Positions 48,249 through 60,671 of a stretch of DNA of 64,000 bases are shown here, one piece after another. The position numbers and the translations under genes were made by a program. Numbering within the stretch: position 1 is the first letter of the stretch; each line of letters begins with the position of its first letter. Origin of the DNA: Spongilla lacustris. Taxonomy: Eukaryota; Porifera; Demospongiae; Spongillida; Spongillidae. The DNA lies in NCBI GenBank assembly GCA_949361645.1, contig OX442419.1:3011459-3075458 (forward strand), given 5' to 3'. The notes below the pieces were generated by a model that was not told the DNA's origin, searched no databases, and was given only the letters and a program-made list of their open reading frames with translations.

Positions 48249-51200
48249 ACCCATCACACGGATACATTGATGTGGCCGAAACATCAGGTGATCCTGACTA
48301 TGATTCGCGCTATGAAGAGTTATGTCGACAGGCAGACCCCATGGTGAGCTATAGGAACCTGGAGCTAGCTGCCTGATATGGCAGAGATTTTGGTGTTATG
48401 ACTTTGGTTATCTGTCCACAGCCCAAAGGCCTGCACCACAAGCTAATCTGTTATTATGATGATAAAAACCACAACCCTCGTTTGGTTCTCAGCCCTGTGA
48501 AAGTGGAAGTATTGCATGTGGATCCAGTCATCTATATGTTCAGGGACCTCCTTTCTCTGACTCAGATGAACAGACTAAAAGAGCTTGCTTCATCGAAGGT
48601 ACAAAACCCCACCTTTGTAGAATGTGTATACTGTATCGATAGATGAAACTGCCTGTGCATGCCTTCACACAGCGGAAGTAAATTATTATTGACCTATAAA
48701 ATGGTGCGTTTGATGTTTAATTAATTGACTGCAATCTTTTTGAGGCGTGCACATAGGAAATTCAAATTGCATTATACAATGTACAATGTATAAACAATTA
48801 CTCCGCACGGCCCATTGGCATGGTACGCACAATGATTTACATACAGTGTGTACGTAAGCTGCTGTACGTATGAATGCATTTAGAATTTGGCACTTAGTAA
48901 CCGTGGGAAATGTAGAATACGTGCACGCATCTATTACACGGGGCGATTGCAACGGGAAAGTATATGGGCCAGGATCGGAGAGTGCTTCGTAATCAAGGGA
49001 AATTATTTATAAACAGCAAGTAAAAAGGGTGCTGGAAATTGTTATAGTTATGTATGATAACATGCATGCATATGCTAATGTAAACAATAAACGTTTACAG
49101 CGCTAGTAGCGATAATTAACGGTGTGCAGTCCGAAAAAAAAAAATTACCATGCACGACGATAGTCTCAATAAAGCCTCCCCCCCCCCCCCCCCCCCCCTT
49201 TTGCTATACTTCGAAGGGACGGTTCTTCTGCAGTACGGTGCCTGCATCGTCAGTATCGATGATATGAATGCCAGCGGCTTTGAATCTTTAATTTAGATTT
49301 TTTTTTTAAATATAAACTCAAAATCAAAGATATAAAAACCAACTGAAATTCCTGACAAATGGTTATTAAATATTATTATTTTTTCGAATTTTAACAATTT
49401 AAACTTGCCCAATTTGAAACTGACGCAATGACCACTCAGTAATATGAATGCATATTAATATTGGGACATATATTCTTTCCGTCTCATCCCCACATGCTAC
49501 AGTGTAGCTCTTGGTTGTGTGTAACACCATCACTGGCCTTAGGCTTGTATTAACACCATCCGAATCTCATTTTGCCATCAAATGGTGGCTTGGTATTCAG
49601 TTCTGTGAGCCTGGCTCTGTGTGTGCCCTTTGCCCGACCAAGGCCCTTGAGGCTCACCATGCTCTAACTTGCAAGATGGGTAGTGATGTAATTGCACGCC
49701 ATAACCACCTTCGTGACACCTTTGCATCAACTCTTCAAGAAAGCCTTGTACAACCCTAAGCTGGAAGCTGGCGGTGACCTTGGTCATGACCAGAAACAAT
49801 CTAGACCGGCAAACATTCTAGTTAACAATTGGGGCTTCAATGGCAAACCTGCTGCGTCTGTGTCGTCTCTGCTAAAACCTGACATTGTTTCCGAAGCAGG
49901 ACATTCAGCAGGCTCTGCAGCATTTGCCACAGAACAGCGCAAGATACAAGGGATTTGTGAAGAACTAGGTTGGAGTTGCATATCCCCTTGTTTTTGAATC
50001 CTTTGGGGCCTGGAGACAACTTGCCTCTAACAAATTCAAGAAACTTGCATCCCACCTTTTAGTCCAGACTAATTCCACCACTTCCACCACTCTGGACAGC
50101 ATTTATAGCAGACTCAACCTTTCCCTTGTGCACTCGAATGCCAGAGCATTTCTTGCAAGGGCGGGTCCCCGTGCTAAAGTATCAGAGCTCTTTTTAGATG
50201 GTTGATGGATACATCATAACCTATAGTTTACTAGTTAGGTTGTAGTTTGTCGTGTGTTATTAGTTTTGATTATAATATTTTATTATTTTTAATGTACAAT
50301 GGGGAAAATGTCGCTGTACCATGGCTAGAGTCAAGGCTTCTGAGTTTTCCCATTTCAGCTTGGTGTGACTTGTCCAGCAGGAGTGGAAAAGTTGGTACAT
50401 GGTCTGTGCCAGTGTATTAGGGATCACTGAGATGACGATGATTTTGTGGCATGTAAGGTGGACCTGAGGAATGCATTAAACAAGGTTTCACCAAAAGCCC
50501 TTCTAGAAGAGTGTGCAACCCATTTCCCAGAACTTTTCCGATGGTTTTTTTGGTGCTATGGGCAGCATCCCACCCTGTGGTACTCCATGGGTACTCTTGG
50601 GTTGGAGCAGGGAGTTCAGCAGGGGGACCCTTTGGGTCCTCTCCTGTTCTCTCTAGTTCGGCATAAGCTTGTCCAGTCCATTGCGACAGACAGTGAATGT
50701 TCCGAACTATTATTTAATATGTGGTACCTTGATGATGGTACTCTGGCAGGTCCCAAGGATGCAGTGAAGCATGCTATCCACCTAATTCAGCAGTTTGGTC
50801 TCTCCTTGGGGTATATATCAACATGGCCAAGTGTGAACTCTTTTCTCGAGGGGCCATGGAGGGCTTTCCAGCTATGAGACTAACTTTGAGATCCTGGGTG
50901 CTCCTATTGGGGATGCAATATTATGTGCCAAGTTCCTTGCTCAAAAGCAAGCCAAGGAGGTCAAATCACTGTCCCAGATGTCAGAGGTGGGTTCAGTAGA
51001 TCCCCAAATTGCACTCCTTCTCTTACTTCATTGTTCCACCTTTTGTAAGCTGGCCTGGCATTGTTTGATGCGGAGGTTCGTCACTTTTGTGACACTGTTG
51101 CATTTTATCCTTCTGATTCTGAGTGGCTTCAAGTTCAGCTGAGCCTCAGAAATTGATGGTCACCAATTCTGGATGATAAGTCTTTTATACTTAAACAGAA

Positions 51201-54200
51201 GAGACTCTTCAGAGATGGATTTAGCTTATATCATGATCTGCTTTTGAAAGCATATACATGTATATGCATCCAGTTATGAATAAAAAGCAATGAAACAAGT
51301 ATATTTATAAAAACATTCTCTATGAAAAAGTTGGTGGTACTTGTATATAGGATTTGAAGGCAATAGTGGTGTGAAAAGCAGGGAAACAAGGGTTGAATGA
51401 TAAGGAAAAATGAAATAGTCCTATACTTGGCACACATTGTGGAACATTACATTGTGCATGCATGTGCTAAATATAGGACTATTTCATTTTTCCTTATCAT
51501 TACCCTTGTTTCCCTGCTTTTTACACCACTATTAACTTCAATTCCTATATACTACCAACTTTCTCATAGAGAATGTTTTTATATACTTGTATAATTATAC
51601 TACCACCTAGACTACACAAAAATGAAAGAGACACACACACTCACACACACATACACACACATACACACACATACACACACACACTAAACATTTTCAGCCC
51701 TCGCCCACTGAATGCTGAAACCTAGCACGGGATAGCAAGGCTCTGGCATTGCAGAGAACTAGGGTGAGGTTCAGTCTCTGGTAGATGCTTGGAATGGCCT
51801 TTGACTTGCGCTGCACTGCAACTGCAAAGCCAGACAGGCAGCCAGCCGAGAAATGGAACCCTGAGCTTCACCCCATCAACCATAGGTCCCTACTGCCAAG
51901 GGTATGCAGACCGAAACCAACTCTGTGTACTTGGCATCATTGGCATTGTGCTTGCACACTTCAGCTTCACAATCATCCAGTTGGGCACTAGGATGTCTGC
52001 CGGCCTATACTGGGTGAACTTTCAGCCACATATCCATGACCTACCTCAAGCTGACCACCCAACCTCGCCCTGTGATAGAACTGGGCAAAAACAACATCAC
52101 CATGCACCCCCTTTGCACATCATGGCAAGAGGATCCAGCTGGTGGTCAGGACAGTAAGGGCAATGTAGCTGTGATGATGTGTTAATCCCAAGCCAGCATT
52201 TTAAAGCAACCAGGAACTCATCCAGATCCAAGCTAAGATTAAGACCCCTTGATGGCATTACAGCTAGCCATGGGGAAGCATGACACGATGCAACTGATAG
52301 TAGATGAGCATGGTTGACCGGGGTGGAATTGAGGCATAGCTGGTCAAATGATGGTCATCAATTCTGGATGCTGCCTCTGTAATAGGAACACTTTTTTTCT
52401 CCTTCCAGTTCTGACTTTTAGGGCGGGGGGGGGGGGGGGGGGTTAATTGTGTATTTATTATATATGGATATGCTATGATATTACTTAACCTTTAATCTCC
52501 AACCGTCCTATATCTAGGACGATCGTCCTAGATCTAGGACGACAAACTAAGCTGCTGAAAATAAGGAACGCCTGTTTTGAAAATTCTGAAACAGCTCTGC
52601 CTTATCTAGATATGTCCAGGCTACTTAGAAATGGTTGTTTTCCATAATGGTATTTTTTGTGTCAGGAGATAAAAGCATCCAAACGTTGCGCATCCATCAA
52701 TTTGCTGGCATTACCGCGAAAATGGGAAAGAACTTCGCCGTCGATGAGGCTGTTGTAGGGAAGATTAAAAGGAATAAGATTTGTTCTAGACGTGTTGTAC
52801 ATGTCGTAGGAGCATGTCATAAGTGTCGGATTAACTTTAAGTGGTCAAACGACACAACCACAGAGGAAAACGTCGAGGGCGTTCATAAAGACGGCTTAGC
52901 TGGAGAGATCGGGCGGTACAATATGCAGAGAGGTGTGATCTCTGTGAGAATGCTGAATAAGGTTGTTCAGAGGCCTCTACTAGTCACAAGGATAGCTACA
53001 GCGCCCTCAGTAGTAATGAGGAGCCGACAAGAGAAGCGATCAAAGGGAACGGGTTTGTATAACCGGGGGGCATGGTTTTTGCGATATGGAATTACTTTTG
53101 CATAATCTTGTTACGTTTAAGGACGAAATGGAGAATGACCACCACAGCCAGACTACTTAGGGGGAAGGGCATGGTATTGCTGAAGTTGTAGAGATACTCT
53201 ACAGTGCCGCCATGCATGCACAGAATAACATTATTGTATAGCGAGTCAGTAGTATTGAATGTCTCTATACAAAAGGGCTGTTTGCATGGGTATTGGGCCA
53301 ATTGGCTGTACAACCACAAAGTGGCCTATCACTTGTTTATTTGAAGAACTGAGGAACTGTTCAAGTTTAGTCTAGCTGCATTAATTATGGCATCATGCAT
53401 GTCGTGCCAATATTACGTACAAGTCCATTGCATTTTTGATCCACTAGCTCAAATTTACTCAATTTCAGAGCTTCAGAAGGTTGTTTAATGTCCATAATCC
53501 CTGCAAGGTGAATTCAACCTTCAAAACACGTTCCTTGGTATCTATACATCCATTGATTTGCCCCAATGTTGTTGCCATGCCGATCATTGCATGATACACC
53601 AGGTTTAGGTTATTATAATTATGCTGCTGGGTATCTAAAGAGAATTGGCCAGGGAATGTGTGGTTGATTCCCCTGGGCAGGATCAATAGGAATTTCCTTC
53701 AGATGAATACTACATAAAATTCTTTTTGGGTGCACCATTTGAAATGCTTCTACGTGTTAGTTGCAGCAATTTTGCTACAAACACAATAGTACCACGGTTT
53801 TCAATACTTGCTTTGTCTATCAGTATTAAAAATACACTTTATAAGATGTTAGCCACTAAAAACCACTGAATAACATTATACGGTATAACATCTGATTAAC
53901 TGATAATTGTATTCATTATATTCGAACAATATTTGATATCATTAAACTAAAATGTAAACACAAAATGCATGTAAATCACTTATAGGCAGGTATCTATTTT
54001 CTCATTTTCAGTGGTGAGAAAGGGTTAAATCCTAATTTGTTTACAAAGTATATATGTTACATTAGATTATTGCTTTTATAAAATGTTTATTAAAGTCCAT
54101 GTTTAACTCTTTATAAATAACTACATAATTAATTCATTAAAATTGCATATTAAAATCACAACACTTAATTAGTTAATTAATTTGAGAAAAGAGCACTAAC

Positions 54201-56931
54201 TAGCAGTACCATACAGGATTAGATCTGGCTAGGTCAATTATAAAAATTCTCCTGAATGCTAATTTTGCTCTTCATTGAAATGCACTCATTTATAGATTTC
54301 ACTCAAACCTAATTTGTTTATCTCATCATATATAATGTTTGAAGCATAATATTTGCATAAATCAGAGTAAAGTTATAGGGCAGTGTTTTACTAATGTTAA
54401 AATGTGTTCCCCTGAAATAGAGCACATATGGATGTGAAGTTACAAGCAAAAATAAGTAACCGATTAACATTCGTCACTTTTTTCACCATTTTTGCAATAA
54501 ACGCATTCTGATGCAATCATATTAGAAAATAAACGAATTGTTATTAAGCTTTCTTCTTAACTAATACTTATCCAAATATGATTGGAGCTAATAATAAAAT
54601 ATTAAGTTAGAAAATACAATGTTTATTTCAATTAATATCGAAGCTGTAATATGGTGGTCCTAGATCTAGGACCGTAGCGATCCTAGATCTAGGACCGTAG
54701 CGATCCTAGATCTAGGACCGCTGCCTGGAGATTAAAGGTTAAGTATCATCTAATTGTATGTATTTCATGTTTCTAAAGTATGTATATACATACAAAAAAA
54801 AAAAAAAAAAAAAAAAAACTGGCCACTTCCATTTTGGAGTTATTTTAGGTTGAAATCTAATGTACTTGATTTTAAATACTCATAACTACCGGTAACCATT
54901 AAAGCAATATTTCTGTAGCTTGTCTTCTTGCTGATGGAATTAAACAGTTTGTGGTTAATTTATTCCTTGATTATGAAGCAACTGAGTACATGTGTGATGC
55001 TGAGTATTTTTGTATTTAGAAGACATGATGTATGAGCTATAGGTCAAGTTCTTATTAGAAAAATTTGTTCTAAAATGAACGAGGTGAATAGCAGCATACA
55101 GAGTAAATTTGTGTTTATGAATGGGCTTTCAGCATTCTTGTGGTTTTGTCAGTATGCTTTATTAAGGTACTAACTAGTGTTAATGTCATGTAGGATTGCA
55201 TTCAAAGTGGTGCATTGCATTAAAAAATGGCATCCATTCATGGTTTCTGTAAGAACTTTTCTCATACATAACAAGATATCTAAGTGTCATCACAGCTATA
55301 TTGTATATAACTAGGGGACCATCACTCTTCAGTTCCTAAAACTGACAGCAAAGTCGCAACATGCATGATAAGCCAGTAAGGAAGGGCAATATCCAGTGTC
55401 ATTGATGTAGGTCATAGTAACATACACTGTATAAGCCATGTAGTGGCATTGAATGTAACTTGCTTTGTGCATTATCACGTCAATAAGGTATCTTTCATAC
55501 ACACCCTCCAGCTCGAAAGAAGCAGAGTGTTCGATTCTGAAGGCAACAAGCTGTATGCGGAATACCGCATAAGTAAGAAGTAAGTTCTGCCTGCAACATT
55601 TTAGCATCTTTGTATGTGTCTGTCACATGCACAAATCTCATGCAGATTCTGATCCAATTAAATACCCCTATACATGTACCAGTTTTCACAACGTGCATGT
55701 GTGAATGAGATACAAGTAGTGCTGTGGTTTTAAAAAAATTGTCAATGAAAGTATCAATGATGGGGAAGGGGTGGAAGGGGGCCTTCCCATCCATCCCCAG
55801 CCATTTCAAGGGTACAAAGTAATCTTATGTTGTGTCCAGTAATTGTCTGTTACTGTTATTATCGTGAGCCATTATAAGTTTGCTTGTGACACACAGAATA
55901 TATTATTACTTTATTTTGTCACATGCCACTAATATATTCTTTCGTATTGAGGTGTAACAATTTATTCAAATAAGTACATGTAAACATACCTTTACATTTA
56001 AGTCAAAGAAGTTATGCTTAATGTTATTTTTTTCCTCTTTCCTCCCTGTCATGTCATCTTCAGTGCATGGTTGGATCCATCAGATGATCCACTAGGCTAC
56101 ATTCCTAGTATTGACCAACACATTGAAGATGTAACAGGCCTTGGGATTAATACAGCTGAGATTCTTCAGATAGTCAACTATGGCATAGGAGGCCATTACG
56201 AAGCTCACTATGACTGCGCCTTAGTAAGATATTAGTAGGCCTCTTCTAATGAGGCAATTGGTACTTAATGTGGCAAGTGTATCAATTTTTGCACATAACC
56301 ACTCATGGTGAATACATATTACTGCCTTCTCTGTTGCCTACACACAGACAGGAGATGATACGTTTATCAAACTTGGGACAGGAAACAGAATTGCTACACT
56401 TCTGATTTATGTAAGGATTTAATGTTTGTTGGGTAAGTTGTACAGTGTATGTGTGAATAATCCTTCCTCTCTCAAGATGAGTGATGTGGAGCTTGGTGGT
56501 GCTACTGTATTCCCTGTTATTGGTGCAAGGGTGGTCCCTACCAAGGTATGTTGGTTGTTGTTACATAGCTCTCACTGCATGCATGGACCTGATTCTGATC
56601 ACCTTCCATTTAGGGCGATGCTGCCTATTGGTTCAACCTGAAGAAGTCTGGCGAAGAAGATCTGAGGACTTTGCATGCAGGTTGCCCTGTATTGGTGGGC
56701 TCTAAATGGGGTAAGTGTTCATAGCTTTTAGAGAGTATATTGTCTGATGGTGCAAAGGCATATCCATTACCAGGACATGCACACCCACTTTGTTTTGAGG
56801 CTTATCAGTAGAGAACTGCATAGTTCGTCATAATGCTACATTTCACGACTTTGTTTTTAGTGTGCAACAAGTGGTTTCATGAGCATGGACAAGAGTTCAG
56901 ATTTCCCTGTGGTTTGAACCCCGATGAATGA
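48249..56931 (+). CDS. P4HA: Prolyl 4-hydroxylase alpha subunit, C-terminal exons
   Basis: Exons: 48249-48343, 48422-48598, 55512-55579, 56064-56223, 56348-56410, 56477-56545, 56614-56710, 56861-56931 (TGA at 56929-56931). All have GT-AG borders and matching phases. They encode the segment after the TPR domain (YEELCRQAD, then KLICYYDDKNHNPRLVLSPV) and the whole catalytic double-stranded beta-helix. The iron ligands are visible as HYD (EAHYDCAL) and the distal His in TLHAGCPVLVGSK; the Lys ten residues after that His is the 2-oxoglutarate anchor. NYGIGGHYE, LGTGNRIAT, LGGATVFP and the terminal NKWFHEHGQEFRFPC are family signatures. No catalytic residue is missing. The 6.9-kb intron between exons ending at 48598 and starting at 55512 is filled with transposon sequence. 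Whether these exons belong with the N-terminal exons at 43.4 kb depends on the scaffold join. Confidence 0.93.
49550..50205 (+). pseudogene. Retroelement C-terminal fragment
   Basis: Translation with frameshifts gives HHALTCK, RHNHLRD, RPANILVNNWG, a region ending EELGWSCI, and then a frame ending VSELFLDG and a stop. This order is typical of the C-terminal part of a widespread invertebrate reverse-transcriptase protein. It lies upstream of the RT core at 50.4 kb, so the two pieces are from different copies or are rearranged. Confidence 0.5.
50425..51180 (+). pseudogene. Reverse transcriptase fragment
   Basis: Motif A (KVDLRNALN), motif B (GVQQGDPLGPLLFSL) and motif C (YLDDG) of a reverse transcriptase are in order in one frame up to 50877. 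The homology then continues in a shifted frame (AKCELFSRG) with stops. It is inside the large hydroxylase intron. Non-LTR-type by motif spacing; no endonuclease is seen. Confidence 0.75.
51290..51600. mobile_element. Hairpin MITE family M, copy 2
   Basis: Inverted arms from ATAAAAACATTCTCTATGA through ATATAGGATTTGAAGGCAATA to AATAGTCCTATA, with the complement on the right. It has the longest loop of the three copies. Confidence 0.85.
51601..52488. other. Intronic DNA; (CA)n and G-tract
   Basis: A CACACATA repeat lies near 51635-51690 and a G20 tract near 52425-52442. The overlapping frames near 51785-52157 have no recognisable product. Confidence 0.4.
52489..54738. mobile_element. TTAA-flanked transposon, 2.25 kb, in hydroxylase intron
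   Basis: TTAA at 52485-52488 and 54739-54742 abuts inverted ends CCTTTAATCTCCA and TGGAGATTAAAGG. CC-starting ends plus TTAA fit piggyBac. Subterminal palindromes CCTAGATCTAGG occur once plus a variant on the left and three times on the right. A plus frame at 52635-53105 (156 codons; MGKNFAVDEAVVGKI near the front) faintly recalls the VDEAM motif of piggyBac transposases, but it is too short to be functional. Confidence 0.75.
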
Positions 56932-57219
56932 AATTCTCTATGCAGTTAATGATTTTGATGTACATTTAAACCTTTTTGTACATGAACATGAACATACTTA
57001 CATTAGTATTTGAAATTGTTTCATTTTCCATGCATATAGAAGTACGTGCATATACAACACCATGAGAAAAGACAAGTAATAGCTAAGGAACACTTATACT
57101 GTCTAATGAAACTAGTAAAGTGTTATGAATAGAATAGTTATTTGCTTGAAGTGCATGTATGTTCACGTGTTGTGGCAAATTCGCCGAGTAATTTTTAATG
57201 TACAAGATGACATAAACTT
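56932..57219. other. Hydroxylase 3' UTR and intergenic DNA
   Basis: No further coding sequence is seen after the TGA; poly(A) signals were not resolved. Confidence 0.4.
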
Positions 57220-57437
57220 GAAAAACATCCTCTCTGAGAAAGCTGTTGGTATATAGGATTTAGGACAATGGTTGTGTAAAAAGGAAGGGAACAAGTGATT
57301 GGAGATATGATAAATACTATATTTAGCACTTCTGTACATTTATAGGAATATTGTATCTCCAATCACTTGTTCCCTTCCTTCTTACTACATCGTTGTCTTC
57401 CTATATAACAGCAACTGTCTCAGAGAGAATGATATAT
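57220..57437. mobile_element. Hairpin MITE family M, copy 3
   Basis: Inverted arms CCTCTCTGAGAAAGCTGTTG and the mirrored CAACTGTCTCAGAGAG. Inner arms GGAAGGGAACAAGTGATTGG and its complement are perfect. Confidence 0.85.
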
Positions 57438-59016
57438 CTTGTTTCCTTCTTTATTATAGTGAACCTCATGCAGAAAAAAAAAAAAAAGGACAACACATGT
57501 GGCAAAATCCTGCACCATGTTATTGCATAGCTATATAATGCTTACAATTATGTCACGTTTGCAGCTGCTCTACAACAAAAATTTACACGCTTGCAGCTCG
57601 GTTGGATCGGTTCAACATTTGAATGGTAGCTGTCACAAGTAGACGCCCATTTTTTGTTTCATGCAGCGTCGAATGCTTGGAATACAGAGTCTCTGCACAA
57701 CTGACAGGGAGCTACAAGCTTCCCAGTGGACCGGCAGAATTTTGTTTGAGCCTGTTTGATGGATGGCCGAACAATAACATCAGCCTCTATGCCTACTACC
57801 AGATCACCAAAATAAGGTGGTGCAGGGAGGCTAACATCCCTTTTGTATACGTGCCATACTGCAAAGTCATTTTGCATGCATGTCATTTGCAGATGATAAA
57901 TATATTTAAAGTAACAATAGTAATTTCAACCGGGCTGGAATCACAAAGGACTGGGCACTACCAAGCTCTTCCCTGAGCAGGTTGTGGAGCAGCTGTGACC
58001 AATCAAGGCTCCAGTGTCTAACAATCAGCACTTGAACAAAGCAAACTCCAAATGACCATTGTGATGCACATGCATGTATAAATGGTACCCATTCAAGCAT
58101 GTACATGTACACCACACAGCATTTGCCATACATATACATGTATAGACCATATTCACCAAAAATGTAATACATTTATTTGGAATAACACTGTGCCCTTCCC
58201 TCGATTAACTTGTGTACAGTTTGATCCAATTTAAAGCAATTAAATTCTTATGGTGAATAAAGTCTATAATGTACACATGCAGTTCCAAAAGTCCTGTTAC
58301 ATCACATGTCACAGCAAATTTCATCAACAAGAAATTCTGTAGCAAATAGATTTTGTAAAGAATTGTATCACTTAAATGATCGAAAGCAACCATAAATTCT
58401 GCCATTGATTCACATGCAGAGTCAAGTTGAAAGCCTTAATATCATTCACACGGAAAGTATATTGTGGGCATTATTCATTTCCTGCACGTTGTTTGTGAAT
58501 TGTGTTCATAAACCACAGGAAACGAATAATGCACGATATACCATGCACGTGAACAATTAATGATTTTAACTATAGGCCCAGCCACCACTTCATGAAGGCT
58601 GAAGATGAAGGCCTAGCCCTTCAGAGGGAATGACTGACACCCAAGATGCAGCATGAGGGGAGAAGAGAGAAGGCATGCTCTATCTGCGGCAGACGATTGC
58701 TCATAGAGTATATTGAACAGATGGTTATCAATCTTATTGGACAGCAATAATAATGTCGACCCCATGTCTTGCATTATTTGTGTGTACTATACTAGGGGTG
58801 ACATTAAAAGTGGCTTGAACTGTATTGCAAAGCATAATAAACATAACTGTAACAGAAATAGTGCATCTTATATCAATCATATGAATACTGTGTAGCAACA
58901 CCCATTATGCAGCATGACAAAATCCAGCTGTACATGTCATCACCTAGCAACACAATGTGTAAAGCACTTTTCCAGCTGCTCTAGACTAAAAGTAGCGCGC
59001 CAAGCCATAATATTCC
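57438..59016. other. Intergenic; one unexplained ORF
   Basis: A 117-codon plus frame at 57623-57976 follows a plausible acceptor (CATGCAG at about 57667) but matches no family I know. A hairpin (GGCATTATTCATTTCCTG / AACGAATAATGC) lies near 58470-58535. Confidence 0.3.
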
Positions 59017-59422
59017 GGCACTTGTGCAGTTTCCCCCCCCCCCCCCCCCACTTCAATTATTGACGTAAGTCGTGTAGTAAGATTACACGATACGTTGGGA
59101 TAAGCGCCAGTGCGTGTGTGGCTCATTTCACGCTCTTTACATAAGGAGGGAGGGGTACCCCCTCCCTCACCCTCCCCTTCTTTTCTTTTTTTTTTTTATA
59201 TCCGACCTGACCTAGCCGTGAACATTCCCATTTGACCTACCTTTTAGAACGAAATGAAATGAAAAAGGGGGAGGGTGAGGGAGGGGGAACCCCTCCCTCC
59301 TTAAGTAAGAGCGTCAATTTAGTGTCATTATCTCAGAAGTACGTACCCCGCGGTTTTCATTGTAAAATACCGTACAAATATACTACAATATGTATTGTAC
59401 GATTTACGTCAATAATTGAAGT

Positions 59423-59455
<33 letters not shown>

Positions 59456-59470
59456 AACTGCACAAGTGCC
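59017..59470. mobile_element. Hairpin element FB4 with C/G homopolymer arms, 8-bp TSD
   Basis: Ends GGCACTTGTGCAGTTTCC and the complement are followed inward by a C run on the left (about 59033-59050) and a G run on the right (about 59423-59454). ACTTCAATTATTGACGT-type arms and a GGGAGGGG/CCCCTCCC inner stem follow. Direct repeats AATATTCC flank it at 59009-59016 and 59471-59478. Confidence 0.82.
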
Positions 59471-59589
59471 AATATTCCATGCACAACTCACCTTTTGGCG
59501 GTAGTTATATTTCCGTTGTAGCGTGCTGTCTCCGCCTCACGCTTACCCTTCTGGAATTGCGCCCTTATCGCTGTACGCGCAGCAGAAGA

Positions 59590-60230
59590 GTTTCTCCATT
59601 ATAGACTCCTTTGTGAAGCCCGATTGGTTTTTCGATTCACCTGAATCTTTAGCCTCTTAGAAGCTCGAATCTTGTCAGAATTCTGTTCATGTCGCCGCCT
59701 CTTATAAGCTCGGTTGGACTCCAGATTTGCTCTGTACATATCACGAGCAGACGTCCGCCTTTATTCAGCATCAGCATCGTACCGAACTCGGGAGGACTCT
59801 AACTCATAGTCTCGATTTAGGACGTAGTCACTTTTTTTCTACACTTTCATTCCCGTGGAGGCATATTGACAACGCCAGTAATGGTACCATAAAAGTCTAA
59901 TTATACGTATGGGTATTGTCATGGGAACGCTACGTATAGTAATTATTGCTACATACCAAACATGTATATCTGACATCAAGGGGCAGTCGGTAGGATTTTT
60001 CTACATTTTTTGGTGTAACTGCCGCTCTTTAAAACCTTTCCTATCTCGAGTTATACGCACGTATGGACAAAATACGGTCTGGGAACGAGAACTACGCGAC
60101 CTTTTTGTTCTCTTAAAGTAAACGGTTTGGCGACTTGAACAAAACATGAAAATGATCGTCTTTCCATTGTGGCTCGATAGCAATAAAGAGCCACACTATC
60201 CGTTTCTCGGTTCGTGAGTTATACGCGGAT
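59590..60230 (-). repeat. Interspersed repeat R, copy 2, without insertions
   Basis: This is the reverse complement of the R blocks at 3060-3214, 4632-4853 and 5552-5715, in one continuous piece. It shows an intact TTTTAAAGAGC where copy 1 carries the TTAA element. Confidence 0.75.
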
Positions 60231-60671
60231 CGCGTTTTTTTTAATGATATTCATGATACGACATATAAGAGTTACTGCCGTAACTCTCGATAGGCATAGA
60301 GGAATTTTGGTAAATATTCGGTAAGATGACTTAGTGATAATTACCGTTAGCTCAAAACCTTACCCATAGTTGACCCTAGCTTCGATCCACGATGTCTCTG
60401 TTTTCCATCACTAAGGTCTCTTTCTTAGGGTCTACCTACAGGCCCATAGGCTGGCCGGGAGATTGGGGGGAGGGGGGGGGGGGGGGGGGGGGGGGAGTTC
60501 GGGTAAACAATGAGGGCAGAGGGTGTATGGAAGTAACATGTAGAGAGAGGAATAGTTTCTATAAAGGGCCAGCACACCCCCCCCCCCCACCCCCCCCCCC
60601 CCCCCCCCCCCCCCTCAGCCAGTCTTTGGGGTATGGAGAAACGCTGTAAACTCCTACATCACAGCAGCTTT
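60231..60671. repeat. G-tract / C-tract pair in inverted orientation
   Basis: A G run of about 30 at 60472-60495 and surrounding G-rich text face a C run of about 35 at 60580-60614. Short flanking GGCTGGC / GCCAGTC similarity suggests another hairpin element. Its outer ends are unclear. Confidence 0.5.

Noticed and set aside
51785..52157. Overlapping frames of 68 and 122 codons
   Set aside because: Intronic, mutually overlapping, no motif; likely decayed repeat DNA.
57623..57976. 117-codon frame upstream of hydroxylase copy B
   Set aside because: No recognisable domain, and its 3' part runs into non-coding text; left as an unexplained ORF.
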